Shown piece after piece: positions 8,017 through 14,611 of a stretch of 44,203 bases of DNA; the stretch's first letter is position 1, and each line of letters begins with the position of its first letter. Origin of the DNA: Prevotella pectinovora (lineage in GTDB: Bacteria; Bacteroidota; Bacteroidia; Bacteroidales; Bacteroidaceae); NCBI RefSeq assembly GCF_000834015.1, contig NZ_JXQI01000036.1:1-44203 (forward strand), written 5' to 3'. The notes under the pieces are model-generated. The model worked only from the letters and a program-made list of their open reading frames with translations, was not told where the DNA came from and made no database searches. A program made the position numbers and the translations under genes.

Positions 8017-8973
8017 CTATTTGTCTTCCCGTTCGTTTCCTTCCTCGTTCTTTTCTCTTTCCATGTCGCGTTTCGACTTGCTCTTTATCACGAGCCACAC
8101 ACCCAGACATACGAGCAATATGGCGATGCCCTTCTGCAGCGTCATCACACCCATGCCGGTCAGTATGCTGACCGTCACCGACACGGCAGGCTGCACATAG
8201 TTGTACACTCCCACCACCGTAGGGCGCAGCGTGCTCTGTCCTATCATCATGAGGATGTATCCGAGATACGTTCCGAAAACCACCACGAATGCCGATTCCC
8301 ACAATGTCTTCGCCGGCACGCTGCCGAAGTCTATGCTTGCCACGTGTGGCATGGTGAACGGCAGGATGATGAGTGCAGCCCATGTGAACATCCATTTGTT
8401 CACCGTTATCACCGAGTATTTCCTCACCAGCTTGCTGAAGAGCGCCAGATAGAGGGCAAACGACAGCTGTGCCGCCATGCAGAGCAGGTCGCCACGCAGG
8501 TCGCCCACCTTGTCGCTCATAGCCGCGGCGCTCGACATCACCAGTGCCACGGCTCCCGTGCATCCGAACAACACTCCCAGAGCCTTCTTTCCGGTGATAG
8601 GCTCCTTCAGTATTATCGCCGAGAGAATCATGGCGAAGATAGGCATCGAGGTGGTCACCACGCTGGAGTTGATGGGCGACGTGATGCTCAGTCCCACGGT
8701 ATAGCAGCATTGGTTGGTCACGAGACCGAAGATTCCGGCTGCTATGAACATCAGCTTGTCTTTTGTCGGCACGTGCTCACGTGTAGTGAACAGTGATGTT
8801 ATCCAGAACAGGACTGCTCCTCCTGCCACACGGAACGACACCATGTCGAGTCCCGTCACGCCATGCGTCATGGCATCCTTGCCGAGCGGTGCCATCAGTC
8901 CCCAGAAAGCACAAGCAAGGAAGATGCTCAGGTGGGCAATCAAGACACGGCTATTGTTGCGTAAATTGTTCAT
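8017..8973 (-). CDS. EamA/DMT family transporter
   Basis: A 318-residue membrane protein with ten predicted helices in two EamA repeats (about residues 9-140 and 155-290), the drug/metabolite transporter layout of the RhaT/YdcZ/PecM type. It probably exports small metabolites; the substrate is unknown. The first repeat begins with FLACAFWGLMAPLGKDAM, typical of EamA. I place the start at the ATG at 8973, preceded by AAGGAA. The frame stays open to a TTG at 9006, but that TTG is part of the -7 element TACCTTTG and so is not transcribed. The tail is very charged (KSKSKRDMEREKNEEGNEREDK, shown as a description of residues from about 297). Confidence 0.88.
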   Translation of the reverse strand: MNNLRNNSRVLIAHLSIFLACAFWGLMAPLGKDAMTHGVTGLDMVSFRVAGGAVLFWITSLFTTREHVPTKDKLMFIAAGIFGLVTNQCCYTVGLSITSPINSSVVTTSMPIFAMILSAIILKEPITGKKALGVLFGCTGAVALVMSSAAAMSDKVGDLRGDLLCMAAQLSFALYLALFSKLVRKYSVITVNKWMFTWAALIILPFTMPHVASIDFGSVPAKTLWESAFVVVFGTYLGYILMMIGQSTLRPTVVGVYNYVQPAVSVTVSILTGMGVMTLQKGIAILLVCLGVWLVIKSKSKRDMEREKNEEGNEREDK

Positions 8974-9003
8974 TTTTTCCTTAATATCGTTAAATTGCGG
9001 CTG

Positions 9004-9029
9004 CAAAGGTACTTAATTATGATAGAAAA
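9004..9029 (-). promoter_or_regulatory. Promoter of the EamA-MATE operon
   Basis: On the minus strand TACCTTTG occupies 9011-9004, with a T-rich TTTTC at about 9029-9025 in the -33 position. Transcription would start near 8998, about 25 bases before the chosen ATG. It fires away from the ATPase gene promoter at 9033. Confidence 0.6.
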
Positions 9030-9032
9030 CCT

Positions 9033-9040
9033 TATATTTG
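9033..9040 (+). promoter_or_regulatory. -7 element for the ATPase-DUF4435 operon
   Basis: TATATTTG at 9033-9040, 30 bases before the ATPase ATG. I see no clear -33 TTTG, so strength is uncertain. It overlaps the upstream part of the divergent EamA promoter, which could couple the two. Confidence 0.45.
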
Positions 9041-9069
9041 TAATTGATAAATCATTAAAATAGTTTGCT

Positions 9070-9888
9070 ATGCAGAAATACGCGGATTACATACGTCAGA
9101 TAGAGATAGACTCCCTGTGGAGCGGCAGAAAACACGTGATATGGAATCTCGACAGAAGGGTGAACATATTGAGTGGAGTCAACGGCGTGGGCAAGAGCAC
9201 CATTATAAACAAGGTGGTGAAAGGACTCTCTGCAGGCGGAGAGTTTCCGAGCCATCTCCTCAAAGGCGTGCATCTCAAGGTGAGTCCCGAGGATGCCAAA
9301 TGGATACGCTTCGACATCATCCGTTCCTTCGACAATCCTATGGTCAACCAGGAACTGCTCAGCAAGGTGGGCATCAGCCTCGTCACCGAGCTCGACTGGC
9401 AGTTGTACGTGCTGCAGCGCAAATATCTCGACTATCAGGTGAACATCGGCAACCGCATCATCGCCGCCCTGCAGAGCGGAGAACCGGATGCCGCCGAGCG
9501 CGCCCAGAAACTGTCGGAGCCAAAGAAGAAATTCCAGGACCTCGTAGACGACCTATTCGCCGACACCGGCAAGACCATCGTGCGCACGGCAAACGAGATA
9601 TGCCTCACGCAGATAGGCGAGACCCTGCAGCCATACCAGCTGTCGAGCGGCGAGAAGCAGATGCTCGTCATCCTGCTCACGGTGCTGATAGAAGACCAGA
9701 AGCCATACGTGCTCTTCATGGACGAACCCGAGGTGAGCCTGCATGTGGACTGGCAGCAGCGCCTCATTGACATCATTCTGGAACTGAACCCCAACGTCCA
9801 GATTATCCTCTCAACCCACGCCCCGGCGGTGATAATGAACGGTTGGATGGACAACGTGACAGAAGTCAGCGACATCACCATGGACTGA
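9070..9888 (+). CDS. ABC-type AAA ATPase, partner of DUF4435 protein (AriA-like)
   Basis: A 272-residue soluble ATPase. The Walker A loop GVNGVGKST is at residues 36-44, the ABC signature LSSGEKQ at 191-197, the Walker B MDEPE at 217-221 and the switch histidine in STH at 250. This is the SMC/ABC-like AAA15/AAA_21 class found in OLD, Gabija, Septu and PARIS systems. The stretch between Walker A and the signature is only about 145 residues, with a short charged helix near 138-165, so there is no long coiled coil. It is followed after 19 bases by a DUF4435 gene. In PARIS, AriA (ATPase) traps AriB (DUF4435, TOPRIM-like) until a phage trigger appears. Similarity here is by domain pairing; function as defence is inference. 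Confidence 0.8.
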   Translation: MQKYADYIRQIEIDSLWSGRKHVIWNLDRRVNILSGVNGVGKSTIINKVVKGLSAGGEFPSHLLKGVHLKVSPEDAKWIRFDIIRSFDNPMVNQELLSKVGISLVTELDWQLYVLQRKYLDYQVNIGNRIIAALQSGEPDAAERAQKLSEPKKKFQDLVDDLFADTGKTIVRTANEICLTQIGETLQPYQLSSGEKQMLVILLTVLIEDQKPYVLFMDEPEVSLHVDWQQRLIDIILELNPNVQIILSTHAPAVIMNGWMDNVTEVSDITMD

Positions 9889-9893
9889 CCATC

Positions 9894-9899
9894 AGGAGG
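9894..9899 (+). promoter_or_regulatory. Strong Shine-Dalgarno site of the DUF4435 gene
   Basis: AGGAGG eight bases before the ATG at 9908. Most genes in this window lack such a site, as is usual in Bacteroidetes, so this one stands out and fixes the start. Confidence 0.6.
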
Positions 9900-9907
9900 A
9901 AAACTCT

Positions 9908-10936
9908 ATGAACAAGCGACTTACCCATAACCTCACTTCCGCCTATATTGAGGCGGCAAACCGGCTCAACTCCAAGCGTTCCCGCAAGCGCATCGTGGCA
10001 TACGTGGAGAGCTATGACGACGTGTTCTTCTGGCGCACCGTGCTCAGCCGCTACGAAAACTCTACACGCTACTTCGAAGTGATGCTCCCCTCGCACACCA
10101 CCCTGGAGCGAGGCAAGAAGTCGGTGCTCATGAATGAGCTCGGCGACCGCCTCGGCGAGTGTATGATAGCCTGTGTGGATGCCGACTACGACTATCTCAT
10201 GAACGGAGCCACGCCAACCTCGCGTGCGGTGATATCCAATCCCTACGTGCTCCATACCTATGCCTATGCCATAGAGAGCTACCAGTGTTTTGCGCCGTCG
10301 CTACACAACGTCTGCGTGATGGTAACCCTGAACGACCATTCCATCTTCGACTTCGAAGACTACATGCGGCAGCTCAGCGAGGCGATATTCCCACTCTTCG
10401 TATGGTCGATATGGCATTATCGCAGAAGCATATACGGACAGTTCACCATCACCGACCTCAACCGCATCGTGGAACTCGGCGGCTTCTCCATCCACAACCC
10501 GCAGTATTCCATCGACAACATGCGCCGTAAGGTGCACAACAAGGTGAGACAGCTGCAGCAGCGCCATCCTGAAGCCAAGGAGTCGTATCTCGCCCTGAAG
10601 AGCGAACTCATCAGGATGGGCGTCACGCCGCAGACCACATATATGTATATACAGGGTCATCACCTCTTCAACAAGATAGTGCTGCCGATCCTGGGGCGCG
10701 TGTGCAACATCCTCGTGCAGGAGCGCGAAGGGGAGATACGCCGGCAGGCGGTACACGACACCCAGCGGCGCAACGAACTCTCGTGCTACACCAACAGCAT
10801 TCAAGACATCACGCAGATGCTGAAGAAGAACATGGGATATATGGACTCCGAACCCTTCAGACGCATTCTTGCCGACGTGGAACGCATCTTGGGAGGTGCA
10901 CACAATGAAGAGAATGTGCAAAAACAAGCACTCTAA
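9908..10936 (+). CDS. DUF4435 (TOPRIM-like) protein, AriB-like
   Basis: A 342-residue protein with the features of DUF4435. YVESYDD at residues 32-38 places glutamate 34 after a strand; CVDADYDYL at 89-97 gives the aspartates 91, 93 and 95; and YAIESYQ at 120-126 matches the conserved Y-x-I-E-x-Y block. Together these resemble the acidic metal site of TOPRIM nucleases (E, then D-x-D). The C-terminal half is helical and basic. DUF4435 is the family of AriB, the toxic effector of PARIS. It is translated right after the ATPase gene from a strong ribosome site. Both lie in a core-gene setting (between transporters and fabI) with no sign of a mobile island, so a resident housekeeping role is also possible. 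Confidence 0.8.
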   Translation: MNKRLTHNLTSAYIEAANRLNSKRSRKRIVAYVESYDDVFFWRTVLSRYENSTRYFEVMLPSHTTLERGKKSVLMNELGDRLGECMIACVDADYDYLMNGATPTSRAVISNPYVLHTYAYAIESYQCFAPSLHNVCVMVTLNDHSIFDFEDYMRQLSEAIFPLFVWSIWHYRRSIYGQFTITDLNRIVELGGFSIHNPQYSIDNMRRKVHNKVRQLQQRHPEAKESYLALKSELIRMGVTPQTTYMYIQGHHLFNKIVLPILGRVCNILVQEREGEIRRQAVHDTQRRNELSCYTNSIQDITQMLKKNMGYMDSEPFRRILADVERILGGAHNEENVQKQAL

Positions 10937-10963
10937 ACATTCAAAAACACAATAAAAAGTCAT

Positions 10964-10999
10964 TTTTCTGCACATAATCCCTTGTTTATGTGCAGAAAA
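10964..10999. promoter_or_regulatory. Perfect 14-bp inverted repeat over the fabI promoter
   Basis: TTTTCTGCACATAA (10964-10977) and its exact complement TTATGTGCAGAAAA (10986-10999) flank an eight-base centre that contains the -33 TTG of the fabI promoter. It could be an operator for a regulator or the terminator of the DUF4435 gene; no T run follows on the plus strand, which favours an operator. Confidence 0.55.
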
Positions 11000-11010
11000 T
11001 TATACCTTTG
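10982..11010 (+). promoter_or_regulatory. fabI promoter
   Basis: TTG at 10982-10984, 18 bases, TACCTTTG at 11003-11010. The start would be near 11017, giving a leader of about 140 bases that holds small hairpins (CGGCATTTGCCG near 11034 and TCCGTCCGGA near 11086). I see no known riboswitch in it. Confidence 0.7.
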
Positions 11011-11158
11011 CACCGTTTTTTCAGCAAACTAAGCGGCATTTGCCGTATGCTTAAACACCGATAAGGCGCATAGGAGACGAGTCGTTCCGTCCGGAAAAGC
11101 GGTGGCTCGGCAAGCCGGAATCGGATTAATTTCAAACAAATCATAACAATAGAAAATT

Positions 11159-12019
11159 ATGTCTTTTAATTTATTGAAAGGAAAGCGCGGTATTATCTTC
11201 GGCGCATTGAACGACGCGTCTATCGCGTGGAAAGTAGCAGAGCGTGCCGTAGAAGAAGGCGCTCAGATCGTGTTGACAAACACGGCAGTGGCTTGCCGCA
11301 TGGGTACCATCGACGAGCTTGCCAAGAAGACCAACGCTACCGTCATCCCTGCTGATGCGACATCGGTGGAGGATCTCACAAACCTCTTTGAGAAAGCCCA
11401 GGAGGCAATGGGAGGCAAGATTGACTTCGTGCTGCACTCTTGTGCCATGAGCGTTAACATGCGCAAGAAGCGTACATACGACGATCTCGACTACTCTTTC
11501 CTGAACAAGACTCTCGACATCTCGGCTATATCATTCCACAAGATGCTGCAGGCTGCCAAGAAGCTCGACGCCCTGAGCGAAGGTGCTTCCGTGCTCGCCC
11601 TCACATACGTGGCTTCACACCGCACATTCTTCGGCTACAACGACATGGCAGACGCCAAGTCGCTGCTCGAATCCATCGCCCGCAGCTTTGGATATATCTA
11701 TGGCCGCGAGAAGCACGTGCGCATCAACACCATCTCACAGTCGCCTACCTTCACCACTGCCGGCAGCGGCATCAAGGGTTTCGACGGACTCTACGACTTC
11801 TCCGACCGCATGTCGCCACTCGGTAACGCCAGCGCTGACGAGTGTGCTGACTACTGCGTAGTGATGTTCTCCGACCTCACCAGGAAAGTCACCATGCAGA
11901 CCCTCTTCCACGACGGAGGATTCTCAAGCATGGGTATGTCGCTACGCGGTATGACGCAGTACAACAAGTCGTTCATCGACGACAACCGCGACGAGAACGG
12001 CAAGATCATCTACGGATAA
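11159..12019 (+). CDS. fabI: Enoyl-[acyl-carrier-protein] reductase FabI
   Basis: FabI reduces trans-2-enoyl-ACP with NADH, the last step of each fatty-acid elongation cycle, in the cytoplasm. The 286-residue protein is a divergent short-chain dehydrogenase. The N-terminal GKRGIIFGALNDASIAW (residues 8-24) is the FabI-type cofactor loop. The catalytic pair follows the FabI pattern Tyr-N6-Lys with Tyr160 and Lys167, and Tyr150 sits where the second active-site tyrosine is expected. A C-terminal extension (about residues 255-286) is slightly longer than in E. coli. This is the target of triclosan. The gene stands alone, with its own promoter and a strong terminator. Confidence 0.95.
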   Translation: MSFNLLKGKRGIIFGALNDASIAWKVAERAVEEGAQIVLTNTAVACRMGTIDELAKKTNATVIPADATSVEDLTNLFEKAQEAMGGKIDFVLHSCAMSVNMRKKRTYDDLDYSFLNKTLDISAISFHKMLQAAKKLDALSEGASVLALTYVASHRTFFGYNDMADAKSLLESIARSFGYIYGREKHVRINTISQSPTFTTAGSGIKGFDGLYDFSDRMSPLGNASADECADYCVVMFSDLTRKVTMQTLFHDGGFSSMGMSLRGMTQYNKSFIDDNRDENGKIIYG

Positions 12020-12044
12020 TCCGCTGCAATCAGCATAACCTCAT

Positions 12045-12080
12045 AATCCCCAAACGGTCTAATGACCGATTTTGGATAAA
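12045..12080. repeat. Remnant of the dispersed repeat (copy C), two ends fused
   Basis: AATCCCCAAACGGTC joined directly to AATGACCGATTTTGG: the two terminal inverted repeats of the element with the interior lost. It forms a hairpin just after fabI and before its terminator. Confidence 0.6.
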
Positions 12081-12084
12081 TACG

Positions 12085-12131
12085 ACACACCCCATTCTCT
12101 CTGGCATTCCAGTTGAGGATGGGGTGTGTTT
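12085..12131 (+). terminator. fabI terminator
   Basis: ACACACCCCAT (12085-12095) pairs with ATGGGGTGTGT (12119-12129), 11 perfect base pairs, followed by TTCATTATGTTTGTT. Confidence 0.7.
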
Positions 12132-12171
12132 CATTATGTTTGTTGGTATATACCAGTTGTTTTCAAAGGCT

Positions 12172-12347
12172 GAAATACAGACTTTTGATTACTAAAATAC
12201 AAGTTTCATTCCATGGAAACTTTGGGCACAGTCTTGGGCACCACCCGTGCCCACTTGGGGCAAGGTGCTTGCCCATGTTGAGAACGCTGCTTGCCCCACT
12301 CGGGCAAGCGTGCTGCCCATTTCCTGAAGTTTTGTTATCTTTTCCAA
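12172..12347. repeat. Tandem array with an exact 22-bp period (array 1)
   Basis: Eight consecutive 22-base units, starting at 12172, 12194, 12216, 12238, 12260, 12282, 12304 and 12326. All but the second start with G, then A or C, then A. Units 4-7 (12238-12325) share TGCCC at positions 11-15 and GCA or GAA at the start, so GGGCA across a unit boundary pairs with TGCCC and gives a chain of small hairpins (12235-12253, 12258-12274, 12289-12309). Units 1-2 are A-rich and resemble the first units of the array at 34558. The period is not a multiple of three, so it does not code. Confidence 0.6.
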
Positions 12348-12849
12348 TGATTGTGGCTTGGTGATTTGTATCTTTGCTCTTTGATAATGGCAATATACTG
12401 CTTTTTATCCAATAATTGTGCTGTAGTGGATAAAAAAGCCGGTTTTTATCCACTACGATGCTATTTAGTGGCGAAAAAAATAATAACTAGTTATGATTTG
12501 ATGAGAAATGGAAAAATTTCGTGCTGGCAAACCATCCAGACAATTGAAAGCAATTGTCAGGTCTGTATTTATCTGTATGCCAGTGTATTATGAGGTAAAA
12601 CCAGACAATCTGACAGTTTTGGACGAAATTTTGTTTTTTCCTATTTTTAGACGAAATCAGTCAGCAGCCACTTCCATACAGGCACTACATCAATATACAG
12701 TTTGTCTTCGACGATGTGGTCCTTTTCGTCGTATTTGCATGATTTTATTTACCGCTAATAAATAAAAACAGGTGATTTTGTTTACTGTCAATAAATAAAT
12801 TGTGGCTTTGTGCCGGGCATGTGGTATGGATATTCTTGTCAAAAAAGCA
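12348..12849. other. Gene-free stretch with palindromes
   Basis: No credible gene. It holds a 14-bp perfect inverted repeat GTAGTGGATAAAAA (12423-12436) / TTTTTATCCACTAC (12443-12456) with a related half-site TTTTTATCC at 12402-12410, and a CAGACAATTG...CAATTGTC inverted repeat near 12537-12558. A TATCTTTG -7 element at 12369-12376 has no properly placed -33 partner. The rest is AT-rich sequence in which I see nothing. Confidence 0.5.
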
Positions 12850-12891
12850 AGAATCGGAATATGCCAGATACGTTTGACATATTCCGATTCT
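12850..12891 (-). terminator. Terminator of the C1 peptidase gene
   Basis: AGAATCGGAATATG (12850-12863) pairs perfectly with CATATTCCGATTCT (12878-12891). On the minus strand it is followed by TGCTTTTTTG, a good T tail, about 95 bases after the peptidase stop codon. Confidence 0.8.
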
Positions 12892-12986
12892 GTTGGTTGG
12901 GTCATGAGTATGCCGTCGCTATTGCGACAGGTTGCTCATTCTTTTGCCGTCCGGTCCTTGTCTTCAAGAGAAGGACGTGGCGGGTA

Positions 12987-14393
12987 TTAGTTGTCTGCAC
13001 CGAAGAGAGGATCCTCTGGCATTACCATTATAGGCTTCTGGTCGGCGAGCTTCAGGATTTTCTCAGAAGCATATTTTCTGTCCACTACGAGACGGAACAT
13101 ATACTCGTTGAACCACTCGTTGGTCATAATCAGACAGCCCTTGTGTCCCCACTCAGGTCCCCAGCTGTTCTCCACCTTCCACTTTGTAGGTTTGCCCTGA
13201 GCGTCGAGGTCGACAGCCACGAGAGTCATGGCGTGTGTAGAACCGCTGTCGAATGTGGCGATGCGGTCAGCCTTGTTCATTGGGAATGTTGTAGAGAAGA
13301 GCGAACCGTAGTCGAAGTTGTTGATGTCGCTGTATCCGCGCTTGCCGTCGAGGAACTTGCCCACGTCGTAAGAGCTGTACATCTTCTTGCCGTCCTTCAG
13401 AGATGCGATGGCGAGGTTGGCAATCTCGTCCATAGGCAGGTTGAGATATTTCCAGTTGTGTCCGTCGTATGTGTGGCGGTCGAAGTCCACCTCGTAAGTC
13501 TTGTAGTATTCGCGGCGAGGGTCGTTCATTACCATGATGAATGTGCCGTTGAGAGTCTCCTTGCCGGTCAGTTCCTTGAAGAACGACTTAGGAGTGTATT
13601 TCTTGGCCTCCAGCGCCTTGCCGTTCTTGTCTTTGAAAGCGAATGTGAACTCTGTCACAGGCTCGCCGAGAGTGAGTTTCAGCATGTGGTAGATAGTGCC
13701 GAGCATGTTGGTCTTCTCTGTCTGGATAGCCTGCTTGGATTTCTTCTCAGCCACCATCTTGCGCAGCTTCAGTCCGTATTCGCGCAGTTTTGAAGATACG
13801 AGAGCAGCCATCTTGCTGGTGTTCTCAGCAGAGTAAGTCTCCGGCATCACGCTTGTCGGCACCACGCCATACTTCTCGGTGAGGTCGGCAACACCGCAGA
13901 AGGTACCGCCGTCGTTGATTGGGTTCTTGAAGAAGAACTGCACTCTTGTGTCGTCCATAGGCTTGCCGGCGCAGTCGATCACTCCCTGCAAGAAGAGGTT
14001 AGCCTTCTCCAACTGGTCGTAGAAGAAGAGGTAGTCTTGTGAAAGCTCCACCTTGAGCGAGTCGCTCTCGTGTGCGAAGTTACCGCGGATCACGTTGAAT
14101 CCGCTGAACATCCAGCATCTTCCGCTCTGCTTCTGGTTCATGATGCTCTGCGCCTTGGTCTCCACGCTGAAGTGAGTGTCGAACTCTCCTGCATTGGCGA
14201 AGTTCTTTGCCAGGTCGTTGATGTTGTTGGCTGCGATGGCGTTGAAGATAGCCTTGTCTGCCGCACCCTTCGACTGTGATCCCTTGATCTGCTGGAGCAT
14301 CTGCTGCGAGATGCCGCCGTCTTTCTTCTGTGCCGATACGTTCATCGACATTGCTGCGAGCATCAGGCCCGCGAGGAAAATTTTCTTGTTCAT
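12987..14393 (-). CDS. Secreted C1-family cysteine peptidase (aminopeptidase C / bleomycin-hydrolase type)
   Basis: A 468-residue papain-fold peptidase of the PepC/bleomycin hydrolase family. The N-terminal signal peptide covers about residues 1-21 with likely cleavage in VSA|Q, so unlike the classic cytosolic PepC this enzyme should be exported to the periplasm or beyond. The catalytic cysteine is Cys93 in QSGRCWMFSG, the histidine His387 in GSTHAMTL and the asparagine Asn409 in VENSWGPEWG. The enzyme family removes N-terminal residues from peptides; a periplasmic role in peptide feeding is inference. The C-terminus (GADN) is not blocked by extra sequence. It is a single-gene unit with a strong terminator. 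Confidence 0.92.
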   Translation of the reverse strand: MNKKIFLAGLMLAAMSMNVSAQKKDGGISQQMLQQIKGSQSKGAADKAIFNAIAANNINDLAKNFANAGEFDTHFSVETKAQSIMNQKQSGRCWMFSGFNVIRGNFAHESDSLKVELSQDYLFFYDQLEKANLFLQGVIDCAGKPMDDTRVQFFFKNPINDGGTFCGVADLTEKYGVVPTSVMPETYSAENTSKMAALVSSKLREYGLKLRKMVAEKKSKQAIQTEKTNMLGTIYHMLKLTLGEPVTEFTFAFKDKNGKALEAKKYTPKSFFKELTGKETLNGTFIMVMNDPRREYYKTYEVDFDRHTYDGHNWKYLNLPMDEIANLAIASLKDGKKMYSSYDVGKFLDGKRGYSDINNFDYGSLFSTTFPMNKADRIATFDSGSTHAMTLVAVDLDAQGKPTKWKVENSWGPEWGHKGCLIMTNEWFNEYMFRLVVDRKYASEKILKLADQKPIMVMPEDPLFGADN

Positions 14394-14611
14394 TTTTCTT
14401 TTATCTGTTTATATTGTTTTTCTCTTTCTTTCATTAGAGTGTTTTGCATGTCAGCAATATGCTGTCGGTTAACAGGTGAAACGTTTCGCCCGTATGCTTC
14501 TTCTGTCGTTCTCAGCTTCTCCTATTGTGGCGGAACTCTCGTAGAATTGCACTTGTGGACAGTCGGGCGGCAGGTTTCTTTGCCGTGTGTTTTCCCTTTT
14601 TGCCTTATTTG

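Noticed and set aside
8974..9006. Longer N-terminus for the EamA transporter, starting at a TTG
   Set aside because: The TTG belongs to the promoter -7 element TACCTTTG, so it would not be in the mRNA.
11017..11158. Possible riboswitch in the 140-base fabI leader
   Set aside because: Only short simple hairpins are seen; no known riboswitch core is recognisable.
12113..12453. Short frames on both strands across the first 22-bp array
   Set aside because: The 22-base period shifts the frame at every unit, and neither frame has a start signal or a recognisable protein.
12810..13793. A 327-codon plus-strand frame
   Set aside because: It is the reverse shadow of the C1 peptidase gene, whose catalytic residues are all in place on the other strand.
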